Shown here: one piece after another, positions 27,621 through 36,561 of the stretch
How positions within the stretch are numbered: the first letter of the stretch is position 1
How the letters are laid out: the number at the start of each line of letters is the position of its first letter
Origin: Methanoculleus frigidifontis
Lineage (GTDB): Archaea > Halobacteriota > Methanomicrobia > Methanomicrobiales > Methanoculleaceae
NCBI RefSeq assembly: GCF_030464345.1
Contig: NZ_VCYH01000001.1
Coordinates: forward strand, 1-64,000
Length of the DNA: 64,000 bases
Direction of reading: 5' to 3'
Made by a program: the position numbers and the translations under genes
The notes under the pieces: generated by a model
Database searches by the model: none
Told to the model about the DNA's origin: nothing
What the model saw: the letters and a program-made list of their open reading frames with translations, nothing else

Positions 27621-27630
27621 TTTTATAAAA
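27621..27630 (-). promoter_or_regulatory. TATA box of the DUF4430-FAS1 gene
   Basis: TTTTATAAAA (palindromic) on the coding strand, 39-48 bases before the start codon. Confidence 0.6.
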
Positions 27631-27822
27631 TTGTTCCTATAATTCATCATTTGAACGGGATACCATCTCCCGGGTTCACCCATGCTGCTGCCGCGGAACG
27701 GCGATGGATATCTCTGGAGACGAACGCGTCGACCAGACCGCTCATTGCCTTCAAAAACCGGATCTCACGGAAAAAGAGGTTTTTTGGGTTGGAGTCGGAC
27801 AGGAGTGTGGAATTCCTCTCGT

Positions 27823-28539
27823 TCAGGCTGTCATTCCGGTCTCATTGCCCGCCGTCTGGTTCTGCGTCATGTTTGTCTGGCCGGTCACGGTCGCGTTCTG
27901 TGGGATCAGCACCTGATCGATGATGTGGACGACGCCGTTGCTGGCGTTCAGATCCGCCTGGACGACGGAAGCGTTGTTCACCATCACCTGCCCGTTCTCC
28001 TGTGTGATCGTCAGGTTCTCACCGCCCAGGGTCTGCAGTTCCGTTGCGTTCTCGGTCTGGTTGTCGCCTCCGAAGAGCCCGCTGAGGAAGCTGAAGATAT
28101 CCCCGTCGTCGGTCTGGTTGCCGCCGGTCATGTTCATCAGCTGCTCGGCGGTGTAATTGCCCTCCACGACGTGGTACAGCAGAATCTGCTCGAGCTCTGT
28201 CTGGTTGCTGAAGAGCTGGTCGATGGTCTCGTTGCCGAGCGCCTGGAATGCCTCATCAGTCGGAGCAAAGACCGTATACGGCCCTCCGGTCTGAAGCGGT
28301 ATGGTCAGGTTTGCCGCGTCGAGTGCGGTCGCAAGCATTGTCAGGTTCTGTTCCTCTCCGATCACCTCAGCCACAGTCATGTTGCCGGTCTGATTCTCCG
28401 TCATATTCTCGGAGACGATGGTCACGTTGCTTGCATTGTCTGCCGTGGCATTCTCATCACCCATCGGAAGCGCCGTTGCAGCGGCAGTGAGCCCGAAGGC
28501 AAAGAGAATGCATACGCATACACAAAGGATTAATCTCAT
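27823..28539 (-). CDS. FAS1 secreted protein without the sequon array
   Basis: The 238-residue protein has a signal peptide (LCVCVCILFAFGLTAAATA), the mature start LPMGDENATA and one FAS1 domain (about 55-215; GPYTVFAPTDEAFQAL, NGVVHIIDQVL). Where the paralogues have Asn-Gln-Thr arrays this one has a short different insert, GGNQTDDGDIFSFLSGLFGG. It may show the ancestral loop length. It ends MTQNQTAGNETGMTA. The ATG follows a run of G (GGGGGGGAGTAGT). Confidence 0.85.
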   Translation of the reverse strand: MRLILCVCVCILFAFGLTAAATALPMGDENATADNASNVTIVSENMTENQTGNMTVAEVIGEEQNLTMLATALDAANLTIPLQTGGPYTVFAPTDEAFQALGNETIDQLFSNQTELEQILLYHVVEGNYTAEQLMNMTGGNQTDDGDIFSFLSGLFGGDNQTENATELQTLGGENLTITQENGQVMVNNASVVQADLNASNGVVHIIDQVLIPQNATVTGQTNMTQNQTAGNETGMTA

Positions 28540-28577
28540 ACTACTCCCCCCCTGCAGGCGGGGGATGGATGCTGTGG

Positions 28578-28586
28578 TATATAATA
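28578..28586 (-). promoter_or_regulatory. TATA box of the last FAS1 gene
   Basis: TATTATATA on the coding strand, 39-47 bases before the start codon. Confidence 0.6.
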
Positions 28587-28713
28587 CTAATCGATCTTTA
28601 CCTGTGGTTCCGGTGCAGCATGACGGCTGGACAAAAACACCCCTTTCGCAGCCGACAGCCGTTATCTCTCTCCGCAGCCGCCGTGCACACGCTTCCCGGA
28701 ATATGCGAGGCGT

Positions 28714-30144
28714 TCACGGCCTGATCAGCACCGTCTTCTTCTCCAGGTAGTCTTCGAGAGCCTCATAGCCGTTCTCCCGCCCAAGACCGCTCTCCTTCAT
28801 GCCGCCGAACGGTACCTCCGGCGGAATACGCAGGTGCTGGTTTACCCAGATGATGCCGGCCTTCAGCCCGGAGCAGGCCTGGTCGACGCAGTCAAGGTTC
28901 TTCGTCCATACAGACGCACCGAGCCCGAAACGGCTTTTGTTTGCCAGCGAAAGAGCCTCATCCAGGTCGGTCACGGAGACGGCGGGGAGAACCGGGCCGA
29001 AGACCTCCTCGGCAAGGAGCACCGAGTCCTGCGGCACATCAGTTATCAGCGTCGGTTCGTAGAAGTATCCTGCATGAAAATCCTCTCCGTGCGGGACACT
29101 GCCTCCTGTACGGATGGTGCCTTCGTTCCCCTCCCGTGCCGCCTCCACAAGATCGACTATCCGCTGCTGCACCGCCCGGTTGTTCATCGGCCCCATGGCC
29201 ACGCCCTCCGTCATCCCGCTGCCAATCCGCATCGATCGAATGCGCTCCGTCAGGCGGTCGGTGAACTCCTGCGCGATCTTCTCATCGACATAGAGCCGTT
29301 TTATCGCCGTGCAGGTCTGCCCGCAGTTATAGAACCGTCCCCGGGCGGCGCCCTCTACCGCCGCAGGAATATCGGCGTCGCTGCAGACGATCATCGGGTC
29401 GCTCCCCCCGAGTTCCAGCGTCACCCGCTTCATCGCCGGTGCCGCGTCCTCCATGACCCGGCGCCCGGTAGCAATCTCGCCGGTGAACGAGATCTTTCTG
29501 ATCGCCGGATGCCGGGCAATCGCCCGCCCGACCGTCTCTCCCGGGCCGGTGACGATGTTCAGGACGCCCGCCGGCAGCCCTGCCTCGCCAAGGATGCCTG
29601 CGAGAGCCAGACAGGTGAGCGGAGCGGTGCTGGCGGGCTTCAGAATCATGGTATTCCCGGCAGCCAGCGCCGGCCCTACCTTCCATCCCATAATGAGCGC
29701 CGGCATATTCCAGGGGATGATCGCGGCGCAGACGCCGAGTGGAACTCTCGATACCAGGGCATGCCCGTAGCCCGGCAGATTTGCGTACTCGCCGTGGTTC
29801 GATGCCGCGATTCCGTGGTAGTACTCCAGAGTGTATGCAAATCCGTTGATCTCGTCGATCGCTTCGCGGAGGGGTTTCCCCTGCTCGGCGGTCAGCAGCG
29901 CTCCGAGGCTCCTGTTCTGTCTGCGCACTTCCTGTGCAGCGACAAACAGAATTCTACCGCGTTCCCGTGCCGGGATGGTTGACCAGGCCTCAAACGCCGC
30001 GGTGCCTGCCTCGACCGCTCTGTCAATATCCTCCACGCCGCCGAGGGGGACGGTATCGATCACTGTACCGGTTGCGGGATTCCTGACCGCGAAGGTTTGG
30101 CCACTGCACGAATCACATCGGTTCCCGTCGATCAGCATCTGCAT
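28714..30144 (-). CDS. NAD(P)-dependent aldehyde dehydrogenase
   Basis: The 476-residue protein is a full-length member of the aldehyde dehydrogenase superfamily, oxidising an aldehyde to the acid with NAD(P). The catalytic Cys lies in FYNCGQTCTAIKRL, the general-base Glu in TLELGGSDPMIV, and the cofactor site includes PWNMPALIMGWKVGPALAAG and FTGEIATGR. In methanogens such enzymes include lactaldehyde and succinate-semialdehyde dehydrogenases; the substrate cannot be fixed here. No ribosome binding site precedes the ATG, but a TATA-like GGCATATAG lies about 26 bases upstream, so the message may be leaderless. An ATG two codons in is an alternative start. Confidence 0.9.
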   Translation of the reverse strand: MQMLIDGNRCDSCSGQTFAVRNPATGTVIDTVPLGGVEDIDRAVEAGTAAFEAWSTIPARERGRILFVAAQEVRRQNRSLGALLTAEQGKPLREAIDEINGFAYTLEYYHGIAASNHGEYANLPGYGHALVSRVPLGVCAAIIPWNMPALIMGWKVGPALAAGNTMILKPASTAPLTCLALAGILGEAGLPAGVLNIVTGPGETVGRAIARHPAIRKISFTGEIATGRRVMEDAAPAMKRVTLELGGSDPMIVCSDADIPAAVEGAARGRFYNCGQTCTAIKRLYVDEKIAQEFTDRLTERIRSMRIGSGMTEGVAMGPMNNRAVQQRIVDLVEAAREGNEGTIRTGGSVPHGEDFHAGYFYEPTLITDVPQDSVLLAEEVFGPVLPAVSVTDLDEALSLANKSRFGLGASVWTKNLDCVDQACSGLKAGIIWVNQHLRIPPEVPFGGMKESGLGRENGYEALEDYLEKKTVLIRP

Positions 30145-30201
30145 ACAGAAATACTATGTGCGGAGGTACTATATGCCAAAGCCGCCCCGGTGCTGCAGGG
30201 G

Positions 30202-31269
30202 TCACCCGCGGTACCGGCACCGGCACCGGCCGATGGTCAGTGCCGTGCTCGCGACGATGATCGCCAGGACGATGAACGACGCGAGAAAGCTCGTCGTCTC
30301 AGCGACCAGCCCGCCGAGAAACGGGAGGAGCGTGAATCCGGCATACGTCGAGGTGTTGAAGAGCCCCACCGCAACACCCTGCCTGACCTGTGTCCGGGCG
30401 AGGAACGAGAGTGAAGCGACGATCACGAACCCGGCGGCGGCGCCGATGATGGGAAATGCCCAGGGCGTCACGTAGCAGCCCGCCACGGCAACGGCCATGG
30501 CGACGGCGGATATCCGGATCGTCGGGACCGGTTCGACGTGCATCCGCGAGGCGACCAGGATGGTGACGATCGTGGCGATGTTCATCAGTCCGATCTGGAT
30601 GCTGAGCAGCGCCGCGTTCTCACCGGTGTACTCGGGGTAGAGTGCGGACACCGCCCCGGTGACCCCGATGAGAACGACCGCGGCGAGATAGAGCCAGATG
30701 TAGTTTCTCATAACGCCTGAAAGATTGGCGTTCAGTGCAGTGTTGCTGCTCTGTTCGCGAAGAAGAGCGCTCATCAGGATTGGAGCGACGGCGATGCCGG
30801 TAAAGAGAAATACCCCGGCGAGCGGGGACGCGGCGAAGCTGTCCAGCCATCCCGTGCCGAGCAGCCCGACAACGAGCCCGAGGTTCAGTGCGGCCATGAA
30901 GTAGCCGCTCATCGCCTCATGGTCCTCTGCCGAGTTCGTCCACGCGAGTGCCGCCGAGACAAACAGCCCTGCAGCGATCCCCTCGACCCCGCGGGCGACG
31001 ACCATCGGCAGCCCTGACGGGAAGAGAATGATGGCGATGCCGCTTGCGACTGTCAGCAGGAGGCCTGCCCTGATCAGCGGCACCCGGCCGATCCGGTCGC
31101 TGGCAAGGCCGGCGGGGAGTACCGTAAGAAAAGCCCCGAAAAAGTATGCCGAAAAGATTGCCCCCTGAAGTGCCGCTCCTTCGGCAAAGGCAGGGAGTAC
31201 GGGGACGATGGCGTTTGAGAGCGCCATCACCGCGAAGACTCCGAGAAGGAGCGACAACCGCTGCAGCAT
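30202..31269 (-). CDS. Major facilitator superfamily transporter
   Basis: The 355-residue membrane protein has about eleven to twelve hydrophobic helices and the MFS loop motif SDRIGRVPLIRAG (G-x-x-x-D-R-x-G-R type) between helices 2 and 3. It is somewhat short for the family (about 400). Its start lies one base after the stop of the upstream aCPSF1 gene, so the two are probably cotranscribed. The C-terminal tail is basic (GRCRCRYRG). Substrate unknown. Confidence 0.85.
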   Translation of the reverse strand: MLQRLSLLLGVFAVMALSNAIVPVLPAFAEGAALQGAIFSAYFFGAFLTVLPAGLASDRIGRVPLIRAGLLLTVASGIAIILFPSGLPMVVARGVEGIAAGLFVSAALAWTNSAEDHEAMSGYFMAALNLGLVVGLLGTGWLDSFAASPLAGVFLFTGIAVAPILMSALLREQSSNTALNANLSGVMRNYIWLYLAAVVLIGVTGAVSALYPEYTGENAALLSIQIGLMNIATIVTILVASRMHVEPVPTIRISAVAMAVAVAGCYVTPWAFPIIGAAAGFVIVASLSFLARTQVRQGVAVGLFNTSTYAGFTLLPFLGGLVAETTSFLASFIVLAIIVASTALTIGRCRCRYRG

Positions 31270-31270
31270 A

Positions 31271-33166
31271 TCAGATCATACGGTAGGTCTCAAGGTTCAG
31301 GGGCGAATGCGTTTCGATATGGTGTCGCTTGTAGATCGAACTTGCAAGGTCGATCGTCTTGTTCTCGTCGCCGTGGATCGTGAAGATCTTCTCGGGGCGT
31401 GGCTGAAGGTGGGAGATATAGTTCATCAGCTGACGGCGGTCGGAGTGTCCCGAGAACCCGTCGATGGTTGCGATCTCGAGGTTGATGACGATCGTCTCGC
31501 GCCATCCGAGCGGGATCTCGCGCCATCCCTTCTGGATGCGCCGGCCGAGCGTTCCGTCTGCCTGGTATCCGACAAAGACGAGAGCGTTCCTCTCGTCGGG
31601 CCCGAGCGCCTTGAGGTATTCCATCACCGGGCCGCCGTTCAGCATACCGCTCGTGGTGATGATGACGCAGGGGTCGCCGCTGATAACCTTCTCCCGAAGG
31701 TCGGGCGAGTCCACCTGGACGAAGCAGTCCGCAAGGAACGGATTGAGGCCTTCCCGGAAGATCTGGTTGCGCAGATCGTTGTTCAGGTACTCGGGGTAGG
31801 TTGTGTGAATCGCCGTTGCCTCGCGGATCATCCCGTCGAGATAGACCTTCACTGCCGGGATCCTCTGCTTCCGGATCCCCTCCTCGAGGGCAAGCATCGT
31901 CTCCTGCGAACGCCCGACTGCGAATGCGGGGATGATTACTTTGCCGCCCCGGTTCACCGTGTTGATCACGGTCTCGTAGAGCTTCTCCTCGGCATCCTTG
32001 CGCTGCGGCTGTATATCATTCGAGCCGCCGTAGGTGCTCTCCATGAAGAGCGCCTCGAGGCGGGGGAAGGATGAGACCGCCGGGTTGAAGAGACGCGTCT
32101 TCTGATAATTGAAGTCGCCGGTGAATGCGATGTTGTAGAGCCCCTCGCCGACATGGAAGTGAGCAACGGCGGATCCGAGGATATGGCCGGCGTTGTGGAA
32201 GGTGAGTTTAATGTCGGGGGCGATATCGGTGACGCTTCCGTAGTTTAAGGTGATGGAATGCTCGATATACTTCTTAACGTCGCTTGATGTGTACGGGATC
32301 TTATCGCTCTCTTTTCGCACCACATCGATGTAATCGAGCTGCAGCATCGCCGAGAGATCTCTCGTCGGCGGCGTCGCGTACACCGGACCTTCGTATCCGT
32401 ATTTGAAGAGCAGCGGTACCAGAGCGCAGTGATCGAGGTGGGCGTGCGTGAGCACCACCGCATCGACGCTGGTCAGCGGATAAATCTCGGGGACATAGAT
32501 ATATGGTGTCCCGTTATTGATGCTCCCCGGTTTATCCCCGCAGTCGATAAGCACCTTGCTCTCCGGTGTGGAGATGAGAAATGCCGCTCTTCCAACCTCG
32601 CGACAGCACCCGAGCGTGGTCACCCGGAGCCACTGGTCTTTGCTGGTGACTTCACGGTGGATTCGCCTTCCGATTGTCCGCAGGAAGGTTTTTCGGTCGT
32701 CTTTCACGGAACGCAAAAATATCCGTATCTGTTTTACCGTCGAGCTCTCGATCGGCGGTGTGCGAACCACCTTCGGTGTCCAGCCTATCTGCTTGGTGAT
32801 CTCGCGAAGTGTGGCGCCGTTTTTCCCGATGACGACGCCGGGTTTCTCCGCCTCGATCAGCACTTCTCCTGTTTCGGGGTCGAAGAAGAGATCGGTGATG
32901 CCTGCATTATCCGGGACAACCGCCCGGATTTCGCCTGCAGCACGCTCTGGATCCTCGAGAATATTCGGGCGCACGACGATGCGCTTGCGTAGGTCACGTG
33001 CAAGGATCTTTATCAGATCCGCCTGGTCGGCGAACTGCTTGGGTTCATCGGTATAGATGACGAGCTCAGGGCCTTCGAATTCAACTTCGGAGACCGTGAT
33101 CCCGCTGGGTATGATCTTGTTGATCTGATCCTTGAGTTCTTTAAGTCTGTCCTCTATTAACATCAC
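31271..33166 (-). CDS. KH-domain beta-CASP ribonuclease aCPSF1 (FttA)
   Basis: The 631-residue protein is the archaeal homologue of the cleavage and polyadenylation factor CPSF73. The family's role is RNA 3'-end cleavage that ends transcription. Two KH-like domains (about 1-145, with [17 protein letters not shown]) are followed by a metallo-beta-lactamase domain with [11 protein letters not shown] and [11 protein letters not shown]. The beta-CASP insert follows, with the end motifs [12 protein letters not shown] and [11 protein letters not shown]. All metal ligands appear present. It starts 17 bases after the proteasome beta gene and is probably cotranscribed with it and the MFS gene. Confidence 0.95.
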   Translation of the reverse strand: MMLIEDRLKELKDQINKIIPSGITVSEVEFEGPELVIYTDEPKQFADQADLIKILARDLRKRIVVRPNILEDPERAAGEIRAVVPDNAGITDLFFDPETGEVLIEAEKPGVVIGKNGATLREITKQIGWTPKVVRTPPIESSTVKQIRIFLRSVKDDRKTFLRTIGRRIHREVTSKDQWLRVTTLGCCREVGRAAFLISTPESKVLIDCGDKPGSINNGTPYIYVPEIYPLTSVDAVVLTHAHLDHCALVPLLFKYGYEGPVYATPPTRDLSAMLQLDYIDVVRKESDKIPYTSSDVKKYIEHSITLNYGSVTDIAPDIKLTFHNAGHILGSAVAHFHVGEGLYNIAFTGDFNYQKTRLFNPAVSSFPRLEALFMESTYGGSNDIQPQRKDAEEKLYETVINTVNRGGKVIIPAFAVGRSQETMLALEEGIRKQRIPAVKVYLDGMIREATAIHTTYPEYLNNDLRNQIFREGLNPFLADCFVQVDSPDLREKVISGDPCVIITTSGMLNGGPVMEYLKALGPDERNALVFVGYQADGTLGRRIQKGWREIPLGWRETIVINLEIATIDGFSGHSDRRQLMNYISHLQPRPEKIFTIHGDENKTIDLASSIYKRHHIETHSPLNLETYRMI

Positions 33167-33183
33167 TATCGTCCAAAAAAGAT

Positions 33184-33828
33184 TCAGGTGGTCTGACGCG
33201 CTACAGACGGTGTCTGCAGCCCGCGTTCGGTTGATTCTTCATATTTGTCTTTCGTTATTACAACTACCATGATGTCTTCTCCGGAGCCGGCATCACGACG
33301 CATGGCGGTCTTCACGGCACGCACTGCAAGATCTTTTGCCTCTGCCTCGCTCATGCCGTGTCTGTACTGGTCCTCGAGAATGCCGTATGCAAACGGAGAA
33401 CCCGACCCTGTGGCTACGATCTCCTCCTCTTTCGTGGCGCCTCCCATGGCGTCGACCGAGTAGACTGCAGGGCCTTTGTCATCAAAGCCGCCGACGAGGA
33501 GCTGAACATAGTAGGGATAGTATCTGTTCTGGTTCAGGTAATTCGAAAGCAGTGTTGATACCGCACCGACGGACATGGACTTGCCGCGGCGGATCTCGTA
33601 CAGGCTGGACTCAACCTGCATGAGGCGGACGAGCTGTTGGGCATCGCCCACCCCGCCTGCAGTTGTCATTCCGATTCCTCTGGCGATCTGGTAAATTTTC
33701 TTGGCACGTTTGCTGGCGATGAGATTTCCCATCGTCGCGCGCATCTCTGTTGCCAGAACGACGCCGTCCTCAAAGATGAGACCTACCGTAGTCGTTCCCT
33801 TATAAACCATCTCGGAAATATCAGGCAT
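33184..33828 (-). CDS. psmB: Proteasome beta subunit
   Basis: The 214-residue precursor forms the proteolytic rings of the 20S proteasome. A short propeptide ([11 protein letters not shown]) would be removed to expose Thr12 (TTTVGL) as the N-terminal nucleophile. The conserved Lys ([10 protein letters not shown]) and [21 protein letters not shown] motifs are present. AGGGGGTATTTC precedes the ATG, and a TATA-like TTTTATAATG lies at about 33894-33904. It is first of a likely psmB-aCPSF1-MFS operon. Confidence 0.95.
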   Translation of the reverse strand: MPDISEMVYKGTTTVGLIFEDGVVLATEMRATMGNLIASKRAKKIYQIARGIGMTTAGGVGDAQQLVRLMQVESSLYEIRRGKSMSVGAVSTLLSNYLNQNRYYPYYVQLLVGGFDDKGPAVYSVDAMGGATKEEEIVATGSGSPFAYGILEDQYRHGMSEAEAKDLAVRAVKTAMRRDAGSGEDIMVVVITKDKYEESTERGLQTPSVARQTT

Positions 33829-33976
33829 GAAATACCCCCTAAAAACTCTAAAACGCTCTAAATTGGGTAAAAGCGCTTCAGCGTATACAAGGACATTATA
33901 AAACTTAAATCTTGTTGTCGACCTGTGTCACAACACACGATGAAAGATTACATTCATTGTATAAGAGTATTGTCCC

Positions 33977-34837
33977 TTAAAAGTTTTGTTGGCGATCCTG
34001 CCCGGGGAGCAGGATCCGTATCAGATCGCGATCAAAGAGCATTGCAACGAGACGCTTGTTGCCGTTGACAACCGGCAGCTGGTCGACCCGTGCCCGCTTC
34101 ATCTTCAGTGCGCACTCGCTGACCTCGGCATTGAGCGGTACGGCGAGGACGTTTTTGACCATGGCGTTCTTGACCGGTATCGGCAGGAGCTGGATCCGCG
34201 ATATGCCGTAGCTGATGGTATGCATATCGCGGATGCTCTCCCACGTCCATTCATCGTCATCCGTTCCGTTGGAGAAGTCGCTGACTTCGACGGCGTCTTC
34301 AATGCGGGAATGGCGGATAAGGTCGCGTTCCGAGATGATCCCGGTGAGCGTTCCATCTTCTGTGAGGATGGGGATTGCGTCGTACCCTGACACCTCGAGG
34401 ATCCTCCCGACGAGTGTCAACGGTGTGTCTTCCCAGAGCGCATACGTCTTGCTCACGTAGGCTTCCTTGATCGAATCCCCGATCCGCAGCTGCGCGATCG
34501 CGCCGATCAGATCGGCCACGCTGATGATCCCGATCATCTCACCGTTGTCGATTACGGGGAGCCTGCGGATGTTATGCCGCACCATCAGCTGGGCAGCCTC
34601 GGAGAGCGGAGCGTCCGGCCTGATGACGACGGGGTTGGGCGTCATCAACAGTCCGAGCTGCGATTCGTCGGCCTTGCGCAGGAGATCCTTTCTGGTGATG
34701 ATGCCGACGAGCTGCCGGTCTTTTAAAACCGGTACGCCGCTTATCCCTGTCCTTTTCAGGATCCGAAGAACATCGTCTCTGTTGCCCGGGATCTCAACGC
34801 AGACGACGTCGGTGATCATATGATCCCGGACAAGCAT
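33977..34837 (-). CDS. Four-CBS-domain protein
   Basis: The 286-residue protein consists of four CBS motifs forming two Bateman modules (about 5-60, 65-120, 130-190, 225-280). Typical repeats are GVPVLKDRQLVGIITRKDLL and RLPVIDNGEMIGIISVADL. CBS pairs bind adenosyl ligands such as AMP, ATP or SAM and regulate partners. The partner is unknown. The gene starts 11 bases after the universal stress protein gene, suggesting a two-gene operon for energy or stress sensing. Confidence 0.9.
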   Translation of the reverse strand: MLVRDHMITDVVCVEIPGNRDDVLRILKRTGISGVPVLKDRQLVGIITRKDLLRKADESQLGLLMTPNPVVIRPDAPLSEAAQLMVRHNIRRLPVIDNGEMIGIISVADLIGAIAQLRIGDSIKEAYVSKTYALWEDTPLTLVGRILEVSGYDAIPILTEDGTLTGIISERDLIRHSRIEDAVEVSDFSNGTDDDEWTWESIRDMHTISYGISRIQLLPIPVKNAMVKNVLAVPLNAEVSECALKMKRARVDQLPVVNGNKRLVAMLFDRDLIRILLPGQDRQQNF

Positions 34838-34848
34838 CTGATCGGATT

Positions 34849-35277
34849 TTATGCTCTCACCACCATCGTCGTGATACTGCTGTGCCTCACGACATAGTCA
34901 GTAACACTGCCGAGAAGCAGGCGATCGACCTCACTCTTCCCGTGCGAGCCGAGGAGAATGAGATCGACGGCGAGTTCCTCTGCAAGGGCGATGATCTCCG
35001 AACCGGCATGCCCCTGCCGTATGTGCGTGTTTAAAGAGACCCCTGCCGCTGTAGATTTCTCCTGGCTTTCGTTCAGGAGGTCTTCCCCTTCTTTCTGCAG
35101 AAGGCTGTACATAATCTCGAGCGTGTTGTCCATCGGCAGTGACGAAAAGAGACCCGACTCGACGACGTAGAGCGCATGGAGCTCGGCACCCCACACTTTC
35201 GCCTCCTCGATGGCTTTTGCAAGAGCCCGTCCCGCCGGTTCCGAACCGTCGACTGCAATCAGTATTTTACGAACCAT
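34849..35277 (-). CDS. Universal stress protein (UspA family)
   Basis: The 142-residue protein has the Usp fold with the N-terminal ILIAVDGSEPAGRAL and the ATP-binding signature LLGSHGKSEVDRLLLGSVTD (G-x-x-G-x9-G-S type), so it probably binds ATP. The ATG follows GTGGGGATTTC. It leads the pair with the CBS protein. Confidence 0.95.
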   Translation of the reverse strand: MVRKILIAVDGSEPAGRALAKAIEEAKVWGAELHALYVVESGLFSSLPMDNTLEIMYSLLQKEGEDLLNESQEKSTAAGVSLNTHIRQGHAGSEIIALAEELAVDLILLGSHGKSEVDRLLLGSVTDYVVRHSSITTMVVRA

Positions 35278-35313
35278 GAAATCCCCACAAAACGGCCGTT
35301 CCGTATTAAATCT

Positions 35314-36357
35314 CTATCTCATGGTTAAAACATTTTGTTCGACAGCGGCAGGTGATAGTCGCCGAACAACCGTTGCGATGGGATCTCTGGTGAACCGGAT
35401 ATTGGCATCCCTCGCATTGATCACAGTAAAATTGGCAGATTTTCCCTCCTGGAGAAAATACGTCTGGCCGCTCAGCCGGGATCCCGCAACGGCGGCACGC
35501 AGGATCTCCTCCGGTGGGACGCGGTAAACACTTGAGATGAATGCCATCTCTCCGAAGATATCCGGGTGAACGAACATGACATTGTCCGTTCCGAGGTATA
35601 CCCGGCACCCGAGGGCGAGCATTCGCTGCACCGGGGGGTGGGCAGGCCTTTCGGCGACGCCCAGGATCCAGTTTGAGCGGGCGCAGATGGCGATGGGAAT
35701 GTCGCGGTCAGCGCATTCCCTGAGTTGTTTCTCTGTCGCGTGGGTGCAGTGCACCAGCAGGTCGGGGTCGAAGGCAAGGGCGGCATTGACATCGTGGGGG
35801 TCGCGCTCGCCGGCGTGAAAGGCAACGAGTTTGCCTTCCGCGCGTGCCCGGGCGACCTGCCGCTCGGCATCCTTCACGTCGCGGACACTGCTGATCCCGA
35901 GGCCGTCGCCTATCTTCTCGCCCCCGTCCCGTCCGAAGATGAGCGGCCGGCACGCGAGCCCTGCTGCAGCCTCCCGGAGAGCTGCGACACCGTCGGAGCC
36001 CCCTTCGCGAAAATCGGCAAATCCTGCCGTCCCTGATCGCTGCATCGTCTCGATGCTCGCACGCATCGCCGCCACCAGGCGGTCTCGTGGAGTCTCTGCA
36101 AGGATCCGGTGTTTGAGGCCGTTCGGCGGCGTGACGAGCTCGGTGAGGCTGCCGGTGCAGGGGCAGTCCATGGCGACCGTATCGCCGCAGTGTGTATGGG
36201 CGTTGAAGAAGGCGGGGATGATCCAGACGTCCGATGCTCCGGCGGCGGGCTCTATCGATCTGATGATGCCCTTCTCCACCGTGATACTGACAGTCTCAGG
36301 ACGGAGTTCGTCGCCGAGGAGCGCAAGGCCGGTGACGGTGCATGAATGCGACTGCAT
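35314..36357 (-). CDS. Amidohydrolase-family protein (chlorohydrolase-like)
   Basis: The 347-residue protein belongs to the metal-dependent amidohydrolase superfamily. It has the N-terminal metal motif FFNAHTHCGD, FHAGERDPHD, a later His in LLVHCTHATEKQL and the terminal Asp in LGTDNVMFVHPD. Close relatives deaminate or hydrolyse cyclic amidines; the substrate is unknown. Start ATG 36357 gives the normal N-terminus; a longer frame to 36396 runs over the promoter. The coding strand has GATATAAAAAG at about 36373-36383, so the message may be nearly leaderless. It is divergent from Sec61 beta across a very short shared promoter. Confidence 0.8.
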   Translation of the reverse strand: MQSHSCTVTGLALLGDELRPETVSITVEKGIIRSIEPAAGASDVWIIPAFFNAHTHCGDTVAMDCPCTGSLTELVTPPNGLKHRILAETPRDRLVAAMRASIETMQRSGTAGFADFREGGSDGVAALREAAAGLACRPLIFGRDGGEKIGDGLGISSVRDVKDAERQVARARAEGKLVAFHAGERDPHDVNAALAFDPDLLVHCTHATEKQLRECADRDIPIAICARSNWILGVAERPAHPPVQRMLALGCRVYLGTDNVMFVHPDIFGEMAFISSVYRVPPEEILRAAVAGSRLSGQTYFLQEGKSANFTVINARDANIRFTRDPIATVVRRLSPAAVEQNVLTMR

Positions 36358-36402
36358 GGGTCTTACCATTCTTTTTATATCCAGAGGGATAAACACATCT
36401 AT

Positions 36403-36561
36403 ATGGCAAAAAAGTCAGGCGGGAGATTGGTGTCCTCGGCCGGTCTGGTCAATTATTATGACAGCGAAGACCGGCGCGCGGTTCATATCAGTCCGGTTGC
36501 GGTGGTCGTTGCCACGGCAGCCGTCGGCGTCGCAGTCTTTATTCTGAACGCCTTCTTCTAA
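36403..36561 (+). CDS. Preprotein translocase Sec61 beta subunit
   Basis: The 52-residue protein is the small SecY/Sec61 partner of the archaeal translocon. It starts MAKKSGGRLVSSAGLVNYYD, the typical archaeal Sec61 beta N-terminus, and ends with one membrane helix (VAVVVATAAVGVAVFILNAF). TTTTTATAT lies about 25 bases upstream. Its stop overlaps the stop of the convergent cofE gene in the sequence CTAA. Confidence 0.95.
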   Translation: MAKKSGGRLVSSAGLVNYYDSEDRRAVHISPVAVVVATAAVGVAVFILNAFF

